A DNA stretch of 64,000 nt from Rhyacichthys aspro (GCA_036850595.1 CM072148.1:19710731-19774730), one strand, 5' to 3'; positions 1 to 62,605 are shown, numbered from the stretch's first letter. The notes: generated by a model from the sequence alone, not told the origin. A program made the numbers and translations.

Positions 1-359
1 GTCACCCCTGAAATAAATAAATAAGATTGAATATAGGCGGCTAAATATAGGTGTTTTACATATATATGGTCAGAGGGTCAGTCCAAGTATTATTTTTTTT
101 TCTTTTTCTGTTGTTATTTTAGCTCCTTTAATAATTTCATTTAAAAACACATGCCCCACACTTGAAATGGGGTAATACAAACCTGGCCAGCCAAACCAAT
201 TAACATTCTAAATGAATCAAAGGGGATCTGGAACTTGTCCCATTCAACCTGTCCTCCCTCAAGCTCAATCCTACCAATCATAACTATTTGGAGCAATGCT
301 TTGTTTCTGCAATTGTTTATTCTGTACATTTTTCAAGTTGTGTTGATCCAGAGGTATTT

Positions 360-406
360 ATTTATTTTTTCTGTTGGCACTGCCCTCTGAATTCTGATTG
401 GTTGTC
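360..406 (-). repeat. partial inverted copy of the 4.9 kb element
   Basis: The segment containing TTGGCACTGCCCTCTGAATT and GATTGGTTGT is the near-exact reverse complement of about 4949-4987. A CCTGGCCAGCC motif at about 182-192 may be an end of the same broken unit. Confidence 0.5.
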
Positions 407-1645
407 TGTCTATACAATAACATTCAGAGGTAGTTTAATCTGTGACTGGTCCTGAATTATTTTGTGGTCTTCTCGGCATTGTGCACTTGCAGTTTATCAT
501 AACAACATAACAAACACAGACGATGAAGCAGATTGATGGGCACGTCATGTTGAGGTTATATTCGGTGTAGATTACAGTGATCAGTGTCTAATGTCAGTTT
601 CCATGTCGTGTTGTGGAGAGTTGTGTGAGATGTAAAAGCCATGAGTTAATAACTGGTTGTATTGCAGTTTTCGTGGGTCCTTACTTCATCTGCAGGAGAT
701 CTGAGGGTTTACACTTCCTCTAGGACCGGGTTAAGCTGAAATCTGAAAATATAATATGTCTTTTACACTGTTCAAATTCTAGGTCTCTACCGTTTCCAAC
801 TGGTGCAGATAAATTTCAGCCAGTTTAGAGAAATTAAAACAACAAATAGTGGAAGAGTGACTCATATTTGTTTAACTTTCTCACTGCACTGTGGTTAAAC
901 TGGGGCTAAAATGGATTTACAGTCTTTTCGTTGATGTCAAATTTTTGAATGCGGATTAGGGTTTTCTGCCAACTGCGGATGCTGACCAAACACCATAATC
1001 ATGTGATCGAATGTCGTCGCATGAGAACAGTTCATAGTTGTAGCTGTATTGTCTCCTGTGAGCTGTGATTGGCTGAGAGCTATATTCTAAACAATAAATA
1101 AGTAAAAGAGTGTGTAATACAAGGGATTTGTGTGAGGATTAATTTATTTTTCTATATCCTGTACATTATAGCTTTTAACAGATAACTCTATTTAAAATGT
1201 GCTTTAAATTTGAGTTTATACCTCTCTCCATTGCTTTGTCTGGTGTCTATTTTTATGCATATTTTCTTTGCTGAAAGCTATTACGCTCCACTAAAGCACA
1301 CAGCACTTTAATAAAGTGAATCAAGATGTAAAGTATTTGATACGACAACCCCCCTGAACCTGGACATCCCCCTGGACTCCTGCGGACCCCACTCAAAACA
1401 TTCCCCCAATGATGTGAGAGGTGATCCGTCATAAATAAAGCCTCGTGTTCATTAAATATTTTACGTCCCATGTGATGGACTGCTTCATTCTCGTGTTTAA
1501 AACTGGGAATGAACCTTATATAGAATAACGTGTGTTTTACGGGGGTTTAATATTAGCTAGACCAACTGTCTGCCGGTGCTGGCGGTCGCTGTGTTTTCAT
1601 AACCAGAGGAGAGGAGTAGTGCGTCTGTGTCTCCAGTTCTGGCTC

Positions 1646-1647
<2 letters not shown>

Positions 1648-1677
<30 letters not shown>
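1648..1677. repeat. (CA)n microsatellite
   Basis: About 14 uninterrupted CA units seen directly. Confidence 0.95.
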
Positions 1678-1680
<3 letters not shown>

Positions 1681-2019
1681 GAGATCAGCGAGCACTTCAA
1701 AGATGTTACATAAAATTGTATTCACCTGATAGACATCCAGTTTGACAGGCTCTTCAGGGTTAGTGAAGGGTCAGATGTTGTACTGTTAAAGGTGCAGGAC
1801 ATCAAAACTGATCTTTTTTATAATTTACGACTGAATGGACACAGTTGGACACGTTAAACACCTTAAAGTGTGCTTTGTTTACCCAGAGTCTGACTTTTAC
1901 TGAACAAGTGGCACCAGAACACATTATGGGCACAATCAATATGTTTGTCTGAAGATATAATTTACTGTATGTGTACACAAGGGAATGATATCACCTTGAC
2001 TTTAATAGCCAATGATCCG

Positions 2020-2420
2020 GTCTCAGCCCCATCACTCTCCCCCAACAGCAGCATAACTTTTCCTGCTTCTTTTATTTTTTTTAAAAAAGGTAAAACCGGA
2101 CTAATTTTTCTAACTTTAAATTGAAGTTTAGAGATGACCTGAAACTTTTAGTTTTGGAGTTTACCGTTGCAGACTGTAATGATCCTGTAATTATCTCTGT
2201 CTCGTTAAACACTGCATGGAAGCATTGCCAACATTTATCCATGTTTAATTTGCTGTCCATTTCTCATTTCTTTATCTTTTTTGGGCTGTAAAATAAGGTG
2301 TATTTTGTAATGGAATAACCCATTTCCTTAGTTTATTTCCTTGGTCCTTCGCAGGTCTGATTTTTTCACAGATTATTCCTATTACAATAAGCTGTAAGTG
2401 ATTAAACTGTCAAACTAAAT
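2020..2420 (+). repeat. dispersed repeat, copy A (second copy near 44.3-44.6 kb)
   Basis: Shares ordered blocks with 44310-44600 in the same orientation: a CCCCAACAGCAGCATA-like block near 2040, TTATCTCTGTCTCGTTAAAC at 2191-2210 (identical at 44468-44487), and a TTATTCCTATTACAATAAGC-like block near 2373. The spacing is similar, so this is an old interspersed repeat. Family not identified. Confidence 0.6.
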
Positions 2421-4867
2421 GCAACAGTAAAAAAAAAAAAAATCAGGTTATGGACTTTTATTGTGACGCCGGCGCAAGATAAAACACGCATAATGTTACT
2501 ATCACAGTTGTGTTGTGGGGATCATGTGACAAATATGACAAAATCAGTGCATTTTCACAAACAAATGTAACAAAAGGATGATAGAACAGGTCCACAATTA
2601 TACCCCTCATAATGTGGCATTGCTGAACAACAATAAACACAAATTAAACAGAAAGTTCACATTTGTTCTTGTATTGATTAAAAATGGTTTGATCACTGTA
2701 AAAAACATTGTTATAAGAACAACTATGAGAAAAAAATAGACCTCAAGACGTCCCCTAGGCTTTGAGCATTGTCCAACAACATGTCAAATAAGGGACGCTC
2801 CTATTGGCTGATTGTTCTCCTCAGCTTGTTATCTCTGCAGTCAGAAAAGACGCATACATGTCTAAAACAGTAAAGTGCTGTTGTAATAAAATAGGTCAAA
2901 TCATCAACCATATGGGAATAGGAATTTATGTCTTACATGACAGTGTAATCCCAAAGCCTGCCAAGAGTATGAGAGTGGCCAATAAAACTCAACTAAAAAG
3001 GCCAATAAGTTTTGTGTTGTGTGATTTCCATAACAAACATTGAGCTAAAAAGTGATGTTATGAGCAGCAGTTATGGGAAGCTGGCTGTGGACAACATGGA
3101 AGATCTGAATAAGGCTCATTCAGGAGTTCAGCACCTTTAAAGAGTTTATTATCCAACTGAAAGCTCAAAATTCTGCATTGTTAAGTAGAAATAAGTCACA
3201 ACAGTAAGATGTGAATTCAAAAATTTAAGACATTGTGACCTTCAAGTGTTTTTTAAAAAGATGCTTAAAAGACAATGACACACATTTATGGCACTAGTGT
3301 ATGTGTTAATGTTTCGATTACTTTTCTTGTTACGCTATGACAGACCAAAACTAAGATAATTATGTTTCATTTTGATCTACATATGTTCAAAGTACACCAA
3401 GAGTCAGTAGCCGTAGCATAAATCTAGGCCTACCCAACACAAAAAACAGTAATCAAAAAAATACAATAATTCATTCTGGAAAACACATTGTAAATGCAGC
3501 TGTGCCTTTGCTCTTATTCCTAGAATAAGGCCAGATGGTGTTTTTTGCTTTTATGAGTATTATTACACTGGGAAGCAGCTAGCCTTACATTGAAATTCAT
3601 CAATTTCTAAACAGGGCGATTGTCATTCCAGGCTTCTGCTGCACACTTATTCCATGCTGTTACAAATAGTGTTGCTAGTGTCCATTTTCCACATACTTTT
3701 TGATAGACTTACAGCCTGTTGCAGCTATTTTATCAAAGCACTGACGAATAATTGAGACTGAAACAGCTCTCATGGCATGTCAGGTGTTTCTCATCTCGAT
3801 GCCTTTGATTCCCTAATTGTTCACACATGGTTACAATACAATTGACCCATAAGAGATTCAAATAAAAACCTGATGTGTACCATTTTCATGAACATATGAC
3901 CTTTCAACCTGACCACTCTGAACCAATATCAGCGGTTTCAATGCAAAAATGATAACAAATTATGTTTTGCTGAATGCCATTTTTAAATACAAAAATATTT
4001 GAAGTATTTCAGCCCTGCATTTTTCCTGGAGGCCATTTCCTACCTCAGGCAGCTCTGCAGAAGCATTATTCACAATCACACACAAATACACACACAGCGC
4101 TGTATTGTGTCTAAACAGCTGGCACACCCTAAATTCTCTCTCGAACACACAAACACACATACACACAGGTCATAAGTCAAAAAGGCTTTGAATGGCAGGA
4201 AGGGAGTGGAGTTGTAATATTGTACTTCACTGTAATATATGGTGTGAACTGCTTTTTGTTGCAGCGGGCTTTATCTAGATGTCTCTCTCTCACTCACTCA
4301 GACACGCTGGAGAAGGCCAACAGCTTATCTTCTCATCAGCAGACATCGGTAGCACTGTTGACTTCCTTCCACATTTATGAAGGAAGCTGAGGTGTGTTCA
4401 CGGTGCGCTGAAGGTGTCGATTGTGGCGTGTTGCGGTTGGAGGCTCCACACCTTTGCTACCTAGAGACTAAAAACAGAAAACACCTTCATGGTTACAGTG
4501 TGAAATACAAGTTTTTCTTTCTCGGGAATATGTAAATCATTTCAAATCACGGAGAAGTTGCACGACATGTTCCAGTCAGAGCATGTCTAGACCATCCTCT
4601 TGAGTTTAAAGCAATGCAACAATCCCCAAGCACATGGAAACAGTGGCAGAGAAAAAAACTGTTATGTACGTGTAACAGGCAGAAATCTCAAGCAGACCTG
4701 GCTCTGAGTGGGTGACCATCTACCTTGAGCAGTTGGGGTAAGAAGCAGGGGGCAAAAAAAAAAAAAGAGACAAAATATCAGACATGAACAACAACAAATA
4801 ATGGGAGTAGTAGTAAAGTGAGATTCCCACGACTAATTCATTGTTCCTGGGTAACAACAAAAATCAA

Positions 4868-5152
4868 AGCCTGGCCAGCCTTTTTCACAATTCCTTTTTA
4901 CTGGAATTAGTCTTGTCCCTTGAGTTTGATTTCCAGGGAACAAACGAACATACAACCAATCAGAATTCAGGGGGCAGTGCCAACATTTGCAAGGACCAAG
5001 GCAACTCGGCTTAAAACCCACCCTGTTTTCGATAAACGGTTATGTTTGGTCAGTCGTATTGAATTTTGGAAGTGGTGGTTAATAGGAGGGATTCCAGAGC
5101 CACTTCACTTTGCTAAAAAATTGAAAGGGTCTGGAAGGCCAGGCTACAAAAT
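4868..5152. mobile_element. MITE-like element with AGCCTGGCC ends
   Basis: Starts AGCCTGGCCAGCC and ends GGCCAGGCT, an inverted pair, with similar flanks (ACAAAAATCA before, ACAAAATCCA after) that may be a decayed target duplication. The ends resemble those of the long-TIR element at 55201-55701. Its interior block CAACCAATCAGAATTCAG (about 4955-4972) recurs inverted near 385-400. I infer a short non-autonomous DNA transposon; the superfamily is uncertain. Confidence 0.5.
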
Positions 5153-6970
5153 CCACACAGTGTGACGAGAATTTAGGTCTACAGTCTTAAGAGCTAGATT
5201 GAAAAACCGAGTCCAACAACAGCAACAATCTTCTCACACTAGAACTAGATCAAACTCTAAATATTTATTGTTACACGCATACAAGAAAAATAGTTGTTTA
5301 GACATGGGTTGGGACAGTATCACAGATGGGCCACAGCTAAGGTCCAATCATCACATGGACGTCTAACACCGGGCTGGACGTCTGGAAGGAGTGGGACAGA
5401 GGGACAACTTTTAAACAGCAAAGTACTAGGCAGAAATGTAAATAATACTGTAATAAGAGCGAAATAGAAGCTCAGTGTGTCATACTTCCTCATCGTCTAG
5501 GTCAAGAAAATCACCGCTAATCTATATATCCTGGCTATAAGTCTTAAGCCTAACCTTAAATATAGAGACCAATCCATCTTCTAAATATGTCTACATACAG
5601 TTTGTCTGTATCACCTTTTTATTTTTGTATTGATACCTGGTATTTTGTGTGCTCCTTAGTCCAACTTCCAACCCTCCAAAATCCACCCATCCTCATCTAG
5701 TCTCAGAACGCATATGCTGCATTTACATCTTTAGATTGGGCCACATTAGATTAAAACACTCTTCACTCTTCCTTCATTTAGTTCCTGGTCTGAATGGAGG
5801 CACATTTTATATAGATAGACATAGATAGACAGTGACAGTCTAATTTGAAAGAGAGCAAAAAACTGTCTCATGTCTCTTCCTTTTTCACTGTCTCCTGTAG
5901 GTCACAGTCATGCTGTGAATACACATACATCCACTCAACATGAAGTCAGACTCTGAACGTGCGTGTGTTGCAGTCTGATGTATTTTTATGTATCGGTGCA
6001 GAGGTTAACTGTTTCCTGCTTGAGCGTATTACAATATCTTCCTGTAACGTGTCCTGTTATGATGATCTCTGTGTTTAAGAGTTGAGAGAGCGAGGTTAGG
6101 ATTAGGTTGGGGCCATGTTTTTGCATTTAAGGATGTTGTAGTTAGTGTAAACTACCAGGAAAATACTTTAAGTCCATGCATTGTCTTGAAAATGAATGTG
6201 TGTGGAGCCTGCCGCATCAAATCCACTCCAGATGTTGGTAAATTGACCACCATCACCTCTGAGGTTAACCTGGCTAATGTGTCAGAGAGAGTGAAGAGTG
6301 AAGAATTATATTTAGATACACATTCAACCCCAAAATGTCACATGTAACATTATATCTGTACATTCTGGGACATATGAAAGTCAGCAGGGCTCAGTACAAC
6401 ATTTTACACAATGCTCCTTCAAAAATGAAGCTGAATAGAAGCTCAAAAATGGAGATACAAATAAAAACCAGGTCAGAATGCAACACAGAAGTGAGGAGTT
6501 CTTCTGCTGAGTAAAAAGCGACTGCAGAATTGAGAACATCTTAGTTCAATTTGCTCTCTCATGGATGTTTTCATATTTGTGTGACGTTAGCCTGCATTTG
6601 TGGTTTGTAGCAGAGGCAGGGACAGAGTCATCACTGGAGAATTTAAGGAGAAAATAATAGTTTCTGATGAATTTTGCTAACAAGTGACTCATTAAAAAAT
6701 GGCAGATGTAATTTATGGTGATGTAACCCTTAGTCACCACATAAGACTTTTACACCATGTACCTGACATTTACTGTAACAGGACTCTCTTGCAAAACAAC
6801 ACATTACACAAGAATATATCTTACTCATTTCTTCCGTGGTTTTAAGCAACACTGTGACCTTAAAGGATTTATGTGGTGAGCTGGATGCACCCTCTTTTGT
6901 AGAGAACTATCAAGATGACTTTGAGGGTAAAGAGTTTCCTTTATTTACTTTTACAAATTTCATTTTTATT

Positions 6971-7652
6971 TAGTGGTGGAGGAAGTACTCAAGTATTTGA
7001 TTAAAAAAAAAGGTGGATAATAATTAATAAGGATTAAAACTCATTAATATCAGAGTCACATTAGGACTGTATCCTTGTAGCTCAACAGAGCATGAGTAAA
7101 AGTATTCCTGAATCAGTTTGATCCATGTATGTCAAAGAACGTTTTGAAAAGAACTTCAGCTGCAGTGCTTAATGCTTTTTTTGCATGTTATGGTGAAAAG
7201 CTGTCTGCATCCTCCACATGGCTCCATACAAAGAGGCCTGAACCAAGCTTTGGCATGTTCAGAGCATCCTTTATCACTTCTGGTGGATGAAGAACTTATA
7301 AAAGCAATACACTATTAATTAAGATGAAGTCCACCTGTATGTGTCTGTTTAACAGTTTGACAGAAAACAGAGAGATGCCACGTTCAAGTGTGCTTCGTAA
7401 CTCACTGCTATAGGTTTAGGTAAATAATTATGTAGCACTTTAACGTTTAATTGAAGGTGTTGCACATTTACAATTTACAAATGCAAATTTACTTGTATAG
7501 ACAATGTAAAACTGTAGTGAATTAGAAAGTACAGATATTTGCTCTAAAATGCAGTGATTTAAAAGTCAAAGTACCCTCTTTTAAATCTACTTGAGTAAAG
7601 TAAGTCGTATTTAAGTACTCATGTATTTTTACTTTGTTACATTCCACCACTG
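6971..7652. mobile_element. hAT-like non-autonomous transposon
   Basis: Begins AGTGGTGGAGGAAGTACTCA and ends with an inverted match ending in CATTCCACCACTG. The inner ends repeat AAGTACTCAAGTA-type sequence in inverted form. The flanking octamers TTTTTATT (6963-6970) and ATTTTATT (7653-7660) match at 7 of 8 positions, as expected of an 8-bp target duplication. Interior has no transposase frame. AGTGGTGGAA ends with this sub-terminal sequence are very common in fish genomes (general knowledge). Confidence 0.65.
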
Positions 7653-8616
7653 ATTTTATTTATGGTATTACCGTGTTACTTTAATTTCTGCTTGTGACAT
7701 TGCATTAACAAAGACAACAATGCCACCAAAACAAGGCTGATTGATAGACGCCTTGTCTTGGCTCTCTTGATTCATGTAACCACATTGAAATAAATTATTT
7801 GTGGGACTTTTACATCAGCCATGTTATAATCAATAATGATTTAATCTGACTGAGGGATGAATAGAGTAGAATAGAGTGATTCTGCTTTCTACCATAACAA
7901 AAATGAGTCATTCTCTTAACACCATTACCAGCAAGACATAAATATACTTTAAATTTCACATAATTATATTCATAATAGTCTAGTGGTAGTAGTGGTTTAG
8001 TGTTGTAGTCATAAATGCATTGACCAGAGAATAAGTCATGTCTGAAGCCAGAATATCAAGACCAAAGCCAGTGCATGATGTATTAGATCTATGATGTACT
8101 AGATACAGGTACAGGTTAGACACAGTTACAAAATCAGTCAGATTTTTGTCATTGTCCAGACTCATGGAGGTTAGTGTTTTGTGTTTGACGATAGCAGAGT
8201 TAGAGAAAGATTTTGAATTGAAAATAAAATGATAGAAATGTGCATCCAATCAAAAGAATGATGTAGATAAAAAATGTAAGACTGGTCTCCAAACCGCCAA
8301 TTCATTGGAGAAAATCCCTTTTGACTTGCCAATGCATTCAAGAGGAAATCATAAATATCCAATTGAACCTGGTCTCTTCCTGAGTCTGTGGTCTTGTCCT
8401 TAATATGGAAAATAACAATTAGCAATTCATCACAAAGCAAACAATGGATTAAATTCATCTGTTAAAGGAGAAATACAGCTGTTGCTGACATGTCATTTTG
8501 AACCCACAAACTTCTTGCCTCGTAGCTAATGCTAACTACTCTGCCATCCTGCATCACTAATGAGGAGCAAAATATAAGAAATGCTGAACTGTGGCAATAT
8601 ACAACATACAGTATAC

Positions 8617-9010
8617 TTTATTTTCCTTCATATACTTAACAAGATACAAAAATATTGATCACAGTGTATTTTCATGAAAAACTGAAATAGCAATAAAGAG
8701 GCTGAAAATAACATTTAATAAATTATATAATCAAAATCTGAATACTGTGACATAATTAATAAGAAAACAATATTTAAAATTATTTAGACAATATTTAAAA
8801 CACGAGTGTCCACTCCTTTCCCTTCCGGCTTCATTCAGCCTTTCTCCCATCACGAGTCCTTTTAGTCGAGTCAGTGCATTTCCACCTTTAGATCGCCAGA
8901 GTCCATGTCTCCAATCATTATGTCTCCCGCATCGTTGAGGGTCCATAGCTGCCACCACAGCTGATACTTCAGCAGGGAACAGGTGACAAAAGTTCATTGT
9001 TAGACTCTGG
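8617..9010 (-). other. vegfc: probable vegfc 3' UTR with polyadenylation signals
   Basis: Follows the stop codon. On the minus strand an ATTAAA lies at 8714-8719 and an AATAAA at 8617-8622, about 300 and 390 bases after the stop. Either could end the transcript. The extent is inferred; no transcript evidence is available. Confidence 0.45.
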
Positions 9011-57579
<48,569 letters not shown>

Positions 57580-57960
57580 GTTTATAAAGTCCTCAACTGT
57601 TTATGATCCACGGACCACAAGAAGAGGAATTTTAAAAAACCCTCCCCGGCGTGTGCGCTCCCCTCTCCTGCTGGTGCCGCTCACCAGACTCTCTCATTTG
57701 CCCTGACGCTGCGTGTGTGCGTCCCACTCTGACTGTCTGGCTGCTGTCCACTGAGCTCCGTCTCGCCAAACGCGCGCTGGTGTCCGCTGAGGGCGCGCAG
57801 CATGTGAATGAACTGTGAGTGAAAGCGCGGTCATATGGAAACAGATAAATCCGGTCAGAGGACTTAAGAGTGTGTAACCGCGTCTGTAAAAGGCGTTAAG
57901 GCGCAAAATGACGGGGGAACGGGCGCACTGCCTTCAAAATAAAAGCCCACGCGCGTCCTC
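57580..57960 (-). promoter_or_regulatory. vegfc: CpG-rich 5' UTR and promoter region of vegfc
   Basis: From about 57640 to 57960 the sequence becomes clearly GC- and CpG-rich (for example the cluster at 57755-57800), in contrast to the AT-rich DNA on both sides. It sits immediately upstream of the vegfc start codon. This is the usual look of a vertebrate CpG-island promoter with 5' UTR. I see no well-placed TATA box; the TATAAA at about -12 from the ATG is too close to be one. The transcription start is not determined. Confidence 0.5.
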
Positions 57961-58104
57961 AATTTTGATTTATGAGAAAGTTTGGGAGTAATCGATATGT
58001 TTACTGACCTCTGTCGCCAACGAACAGAACTGCAAAGACACTGCGGGGTGCAAGACTGTAAGGCAGGTCAATGACACAACAGAGGCGTTTCTAAAGACTT
58101 GAAG

Positions 58105-58160
58105 GCAGGGGTCATCAGCTAAATTTGCTTGAGGGCCATGTTCTGCGGGGGGCCAGACTT
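58105..58160 (+). repeat. hAT-like repeat end fragment
   Basis: GGGGTCATCAGCTAAATTTG followed by GAGGGCCATGTTCTG and GGGGGGCCAG, resembling one end of the GGGCCA-type elements such as that at 36304. The opposite end is not visible. Confidence 0.35.
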
Positions 58161-61100
58161 TCAAACTAACATAAAGAACACGTACCTTTATTTTTGTCTT
58201 ATTATTTTATTCGATTTCTTCACTGTCAAATATGTTTTTTGTTTTTCTTTATTGACTGAAAACTTTGATAGGTTATTTGATGTTGCAAAAAAACCAAAAC
58301 TTATCAACAGCTTATGGACAAACCATGTTTAAAGTTGGAAGATGATTTGACATGTGACAAAAAAAAATAGTTAAGAAATGAAGAGAGAGAACTACCAATT
58401 TGTCCTCATTCTTAAATGTAGACAGAATAAATCATAAATGATATTTCAGTTAAAATAGAGGAAGATTGGTTTTAGTGTCTCACAATTGTCAGCTATGACA
58501 ATGCCCAATGGCGTAATAGATTAGCAGATGTAAATTTCTATATAAAGGATTAAAGGTTGTCATTACGGCGATTTGAGCTCAATTTCCTTTTTAAGTCATT
58601 AAATAGCTATATTTATGTTTCACCTCTACCTATTTTTCCCCACGTTTTCTGATAATGTGCTGGGGTTGGATGGAAAGCTGTGGGGACCAGTTGACAACTA
58701 TGTTCCTATTTACAATACTAACCTACACAGGTAGTACAAGAGCATTTAGAAACCCAAAAAAGTTTTCATGGTACAAACATTAATGGAAACAATAATCTTT
58801 GGACTCACCAACCAAAAACTATACACGACACAAGGGTCTGCTGGAGCCTCTGAGGATGTAATAGTGAACCTGTGTGTTTTGGCAAAGGCTTCTGTGTGGT
58901 TCCAGCTGGGTGCAAAGTCTGCATGATGTTAGGTCTGTGGTCTGAAGGTGAGTACAGAGCCAGCTGGAACCGCGTCCCTGTCTGCAGCTGCCGTCACACC
59001 GTGGCAAACTGTTGTGGACGCTGCTCTTTAAATGAACTCCTGATTCATGTGTGTAAAGGTCAATGACGACGTTGTGTACTATAACAATCATCTATAAAGG
59101 ACATGATTGAATTTCACTGGAATATATTTTGTATTGGTTGATCCGGATGGAATAAATCAAGGCTGGAAGTTTGGTCAAATGTCTGTTCAGTACATTATGC
59201 TTGAAACAGGTGCACTGCAGGATATAAGCTATTTGGCAATTTAACTAAAACATGCAGTGCAGCTTGAACATGGATACTGGGGGTGTTTTTTCAACCTGTA
59301 ATGATTTGTAAATACTTATAGTAAGCTTATAATGCTTCATATAGTTACTGTAAATCCATTCAAAAACTGTAACCAAAGTTATGTTTATTTTTGACTCCAT
59401 TTCTAACAAGAAACTATTGTGCATGCTTAGTTCAATGTTCACTATTGCAAGTAATAATCACGACATTGGCCTCTCTTTAAAGTCATGCCCACTCATATTC
59501 ATGAAAGAGCTATGTTTTGAGGCTTGAATAGAGCTTTGGTGTCGCTATGGCTAATTATACTCATTCAACCCTCGTGTGTGTATTTAATGTGTCACAAATG
59601 GCGCCTTTATATTCCTAATGCAGATTATTACATTTTCCTGAGAGCAGATCAAAGCAGAAGACGTTTTGTCTGGCGTGTGGATGTGCATGCACTCATGATG
59701 TCTGGTCCAGGGCTTCACATGAACTGAGAAAGGTATCTGGACAAAGTTATTCAACAGGCCTGGGTTTCTGGACCAAATACACCAAACCTATTTGCGCTAA
59801 TTTGATGCATAAAAAAACCCCAACAATGTCAAGTCACTGCACTAGGTAAGAACATTAAAAGGAGGAGCCTTTATGTAACTACAACAGCACGCAAAGGAAA
59901 GAGGACAGACTATGCTTTGCAGGGGGTCTCCATCCATTTCCAAGTTTATCGTGGAACAAATATGTGTCAGTAGCCTTTCTGGAAAACATTTGGGGAATAT
60001 TAAATCATTGAGCAGAACTGATTTTCCACTGTAGTCCTGGGAAGATCCATAGTTACTTGGAGCAAATGAACATCCTGAATGACCTGAATGCCTTTTCCTT
60101 GGGGCAGATGCTGAATGTGGATCGAACAGTGCATCACTTTGATGGAGATGTATTTGTGCGGCCAAAATAATTGTAGTGAAGTGTAGACAAACATAAAAAG
60201 TGTGCAAGTGAGGTTACGACTGAAGTACTAGTCTTTGGCATCTCTAATGTACACTGGCCAGTATTTGTTGCTCTGTTACAGTATGGCAGAGATGTTATAT
60301 CATTCATCCAGGTAGAGCACAGCAGACTGCAGCAGAAATCATTGAATTTGCAGTAGCTAGTGTATAACAGTTCCAACTTAGGGAAATACACCTGATTGTG
60401 AACTTTCCTCTTAACTGGATTTGTATTTATGTTGTCCATTTGGAATTAAATTTGCCATTGAATTTGGAAAGATTGGGATGATGTCTGTTTTGTTTTTTTC
60501 TTGTTTTGGTTTATTATTATGTTTTGTGGTGAAAATTATGAGATGGTACAAACAAAATAAATCAATAAAAATGTCTGTGTAGTGGTAATCACAGGACTAT
60601 CTTTATTCTGTATTTTAAACATCTGTTGGGAAAATCCATTGACAAAAAAACATCTTTGGACATTGGAATATGACTGTACATATTTATTTATTAATAAAGA
60701 GACACTTTATCAACTTATACACACAAATAATGAAGAGGACATTTCCCACTTTGAACATCATTTTTATATTTGATTTTAAGTTATGTTTAAAATAATGTAA
60801 AAGCACTTTCACATGTTTAACCTGTTACTGCACTAAAAAAAATAAGACTTTTAAATAGTGAAACAGCAAGGAATAGCCCCTCCTCCTTTTCTCCAGGTTC
60901 AATGCTATTGAACGTTTACCTCAAGTGGCTGATTTTTATGTGCAGCACACGCCCACTGATCATTGTTTAAGGTTTAAACTTGGACTGAAAACGTTTAACT
61001 AGCCTCATGAAACATATTTGCTCAGTTTAATCAAATCTGTTCCACTGGCTTTGTTTAACAACTCTCGAAAGTCAGACACCAACTTCCTGGTATCATGGTA

Positions 61101-61734
61101 TTTAGATGATTTCAAATGTATTTACAAAAAGTCTCCTACATCTGACTTCCTGTCAATCTTTAATGCATGCTACTATAGCAGTGTTGTCTTTGATGTCTCT
61201 GAGGTGTATTAAAAGTCGGTATTCACATGAAGTGATTAAAAATGACGCAGGAACACTCTCTGACCCTCTTAGATCTACTGGTGCCATTTGTCACAATGTT
61301 CTCACTGAGGCTTTATTTTAAAACCCTGTGACAGAATAAGTAGATGAACTCTTTAAATTTGTCACTTATGTGTCTGTGTGTGCACTTATTCCAACTGTGG
61401 GAATTTTTATACCAGCGGTCAGCGGATGTGAACAACAATAGGCAGGCTGGCAGCAGGGTATATTGTTAGTGTGGGTGCCGACTGCTCTTTGTGTGAGAAG
61501 GCTATAAATAAAACAAATCACTTCAATTTTTCTACACAAATAATGTCTAGCCACAGACAATACAGCATTTTCAACTTTTAAAAAAGTGAGCAGTCAATGA
61601 AAACCTTTACTTTGAATCTTTTTTCTATGCCATCTTGGACTGGAGTTAAATAAATAGTAGCCTGCACAAGTTTTGTCTATGTTCAAAGCCTCAGTTATTA
61701 CAACAAATAAAACAACCTTTTTTTTTGGATTGGT

Positions 61735-61960
61735 TAAAAGTGTGGTTTTGGCGTGTATTTGGTGACATCTGGTGGTGACAATGCAGACTGCTATTTAACG
61801 TCTTACATTTCTTTTGGGAGCAGCTACGGTAGCCCCACAGGGACATGCTGTTGTCAGTAAGGAAATCCTTTGGAAATAGATGTGGATTTTATTTAACGAA
61901 ATGAAGGAAAGGCCATTTAGTTCATAGTAGGTTGCTCAAAAAGGAATAAGGGCAGCTGGA
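61735..61960 (+). repeat. dispersed repeat, TAGCCCTGCAGGGACA family, copy 4
   Basis: Contains GACATCTGGTGGTGACAATG, then CAGCTACGGTAGCCCCAC and AGGGACATGCTGTTGT, in the same order as the copies near 20 and 22 kb. Confidence 0.55.
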
Positions 61961-62485
61961 CTATTGAGGGCAAATGCAGTCCCTATACTGATAAAAACAT
62001 ACATGCAGTCTATTATATAGTGGTTTTATTTATCCAGGACTATGTGTTTTAAATAGTTTGTGTTATATACTGTATTTATTATTTAAAAAGTGTGCACATA
62101 ATGTCTTTTGTCTGTCTGCATGTTGGAGATTGGTGTGCTGCTGGTGGGCGATTTTTCCTACCAGGCTGGACTCTCTCACTCAAATTTACCAATCAAATAT
62201 TAGACCAATAAAAGACTAAAAGACTAAACTATCAATCAAAACATCCCAAATACTAGTAAATAATTCTTGTTCCTACACTTTTTATTCCAGGATATGGGAA
62301 TTTTTTCTTTGCAACATGGCCCTTTTTACTTTTAAATATCATCTGTGGAACAATAAACAGGATAAAATCAAGACTGTTAACTGAGATGCTACTGCTACAT
62401 GTTAGTATCTGCTGTAATGCTGCCATCGTATCAAGTGAATTTGTTTTATCGGACCTAAGCTGATCAAATGAACTATGTTTTGCAG

Positions 62486-62605
62486 GTTTAGTGGGTTCAG
62501 GGCGCAGAAAGGTAAATATATTAACTGGAAATTCAAGGATTTAGAAAAAGCAGCAGAACAAAGAGCTCTTACCGGACACTACAAGGTGTTTTTGGATGCA
62601 GCAAG
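62486..62605 (+). CDS. candidate internal exon of an unidentified gene
   Basis: 120 nt (divisible by 3) preceded by TTTTGCAG and followed by GTAAGG, after AAG, a near-consensus donor. One frame is open throughout: FSGFRAQKGKYINWKFKDLE continuing KAAEQRALTGHYKVF and LDAAR. An ATG lies in frame at 62475. The composition is coding-like (Lys/Glu/Ala rich) and distinct from its flanks, but I recognise no family and see no partner exon. In mammals the next gene upstream of VEGFC on the opposite strand is NEIL3; this peptide does not resemble it. Confidence 0.3.

Larger units (their letters stand above)
1..8616. other. 3' flank of vegfc, no gene recognised
   Basis: AT-rich DNA. It holds a CA microsatellite (about 1648-1677), a dispersed repeat copy (about 2020-2420), a MITE-like unit at about 4868-5152 with a partial inverted copy of its interior near 360-405, and a hAT-like unit at 6971-7652. 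The open reading frames here are short (under 100 codons), lack recognisable domains and look random. Confidence 0.6.
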
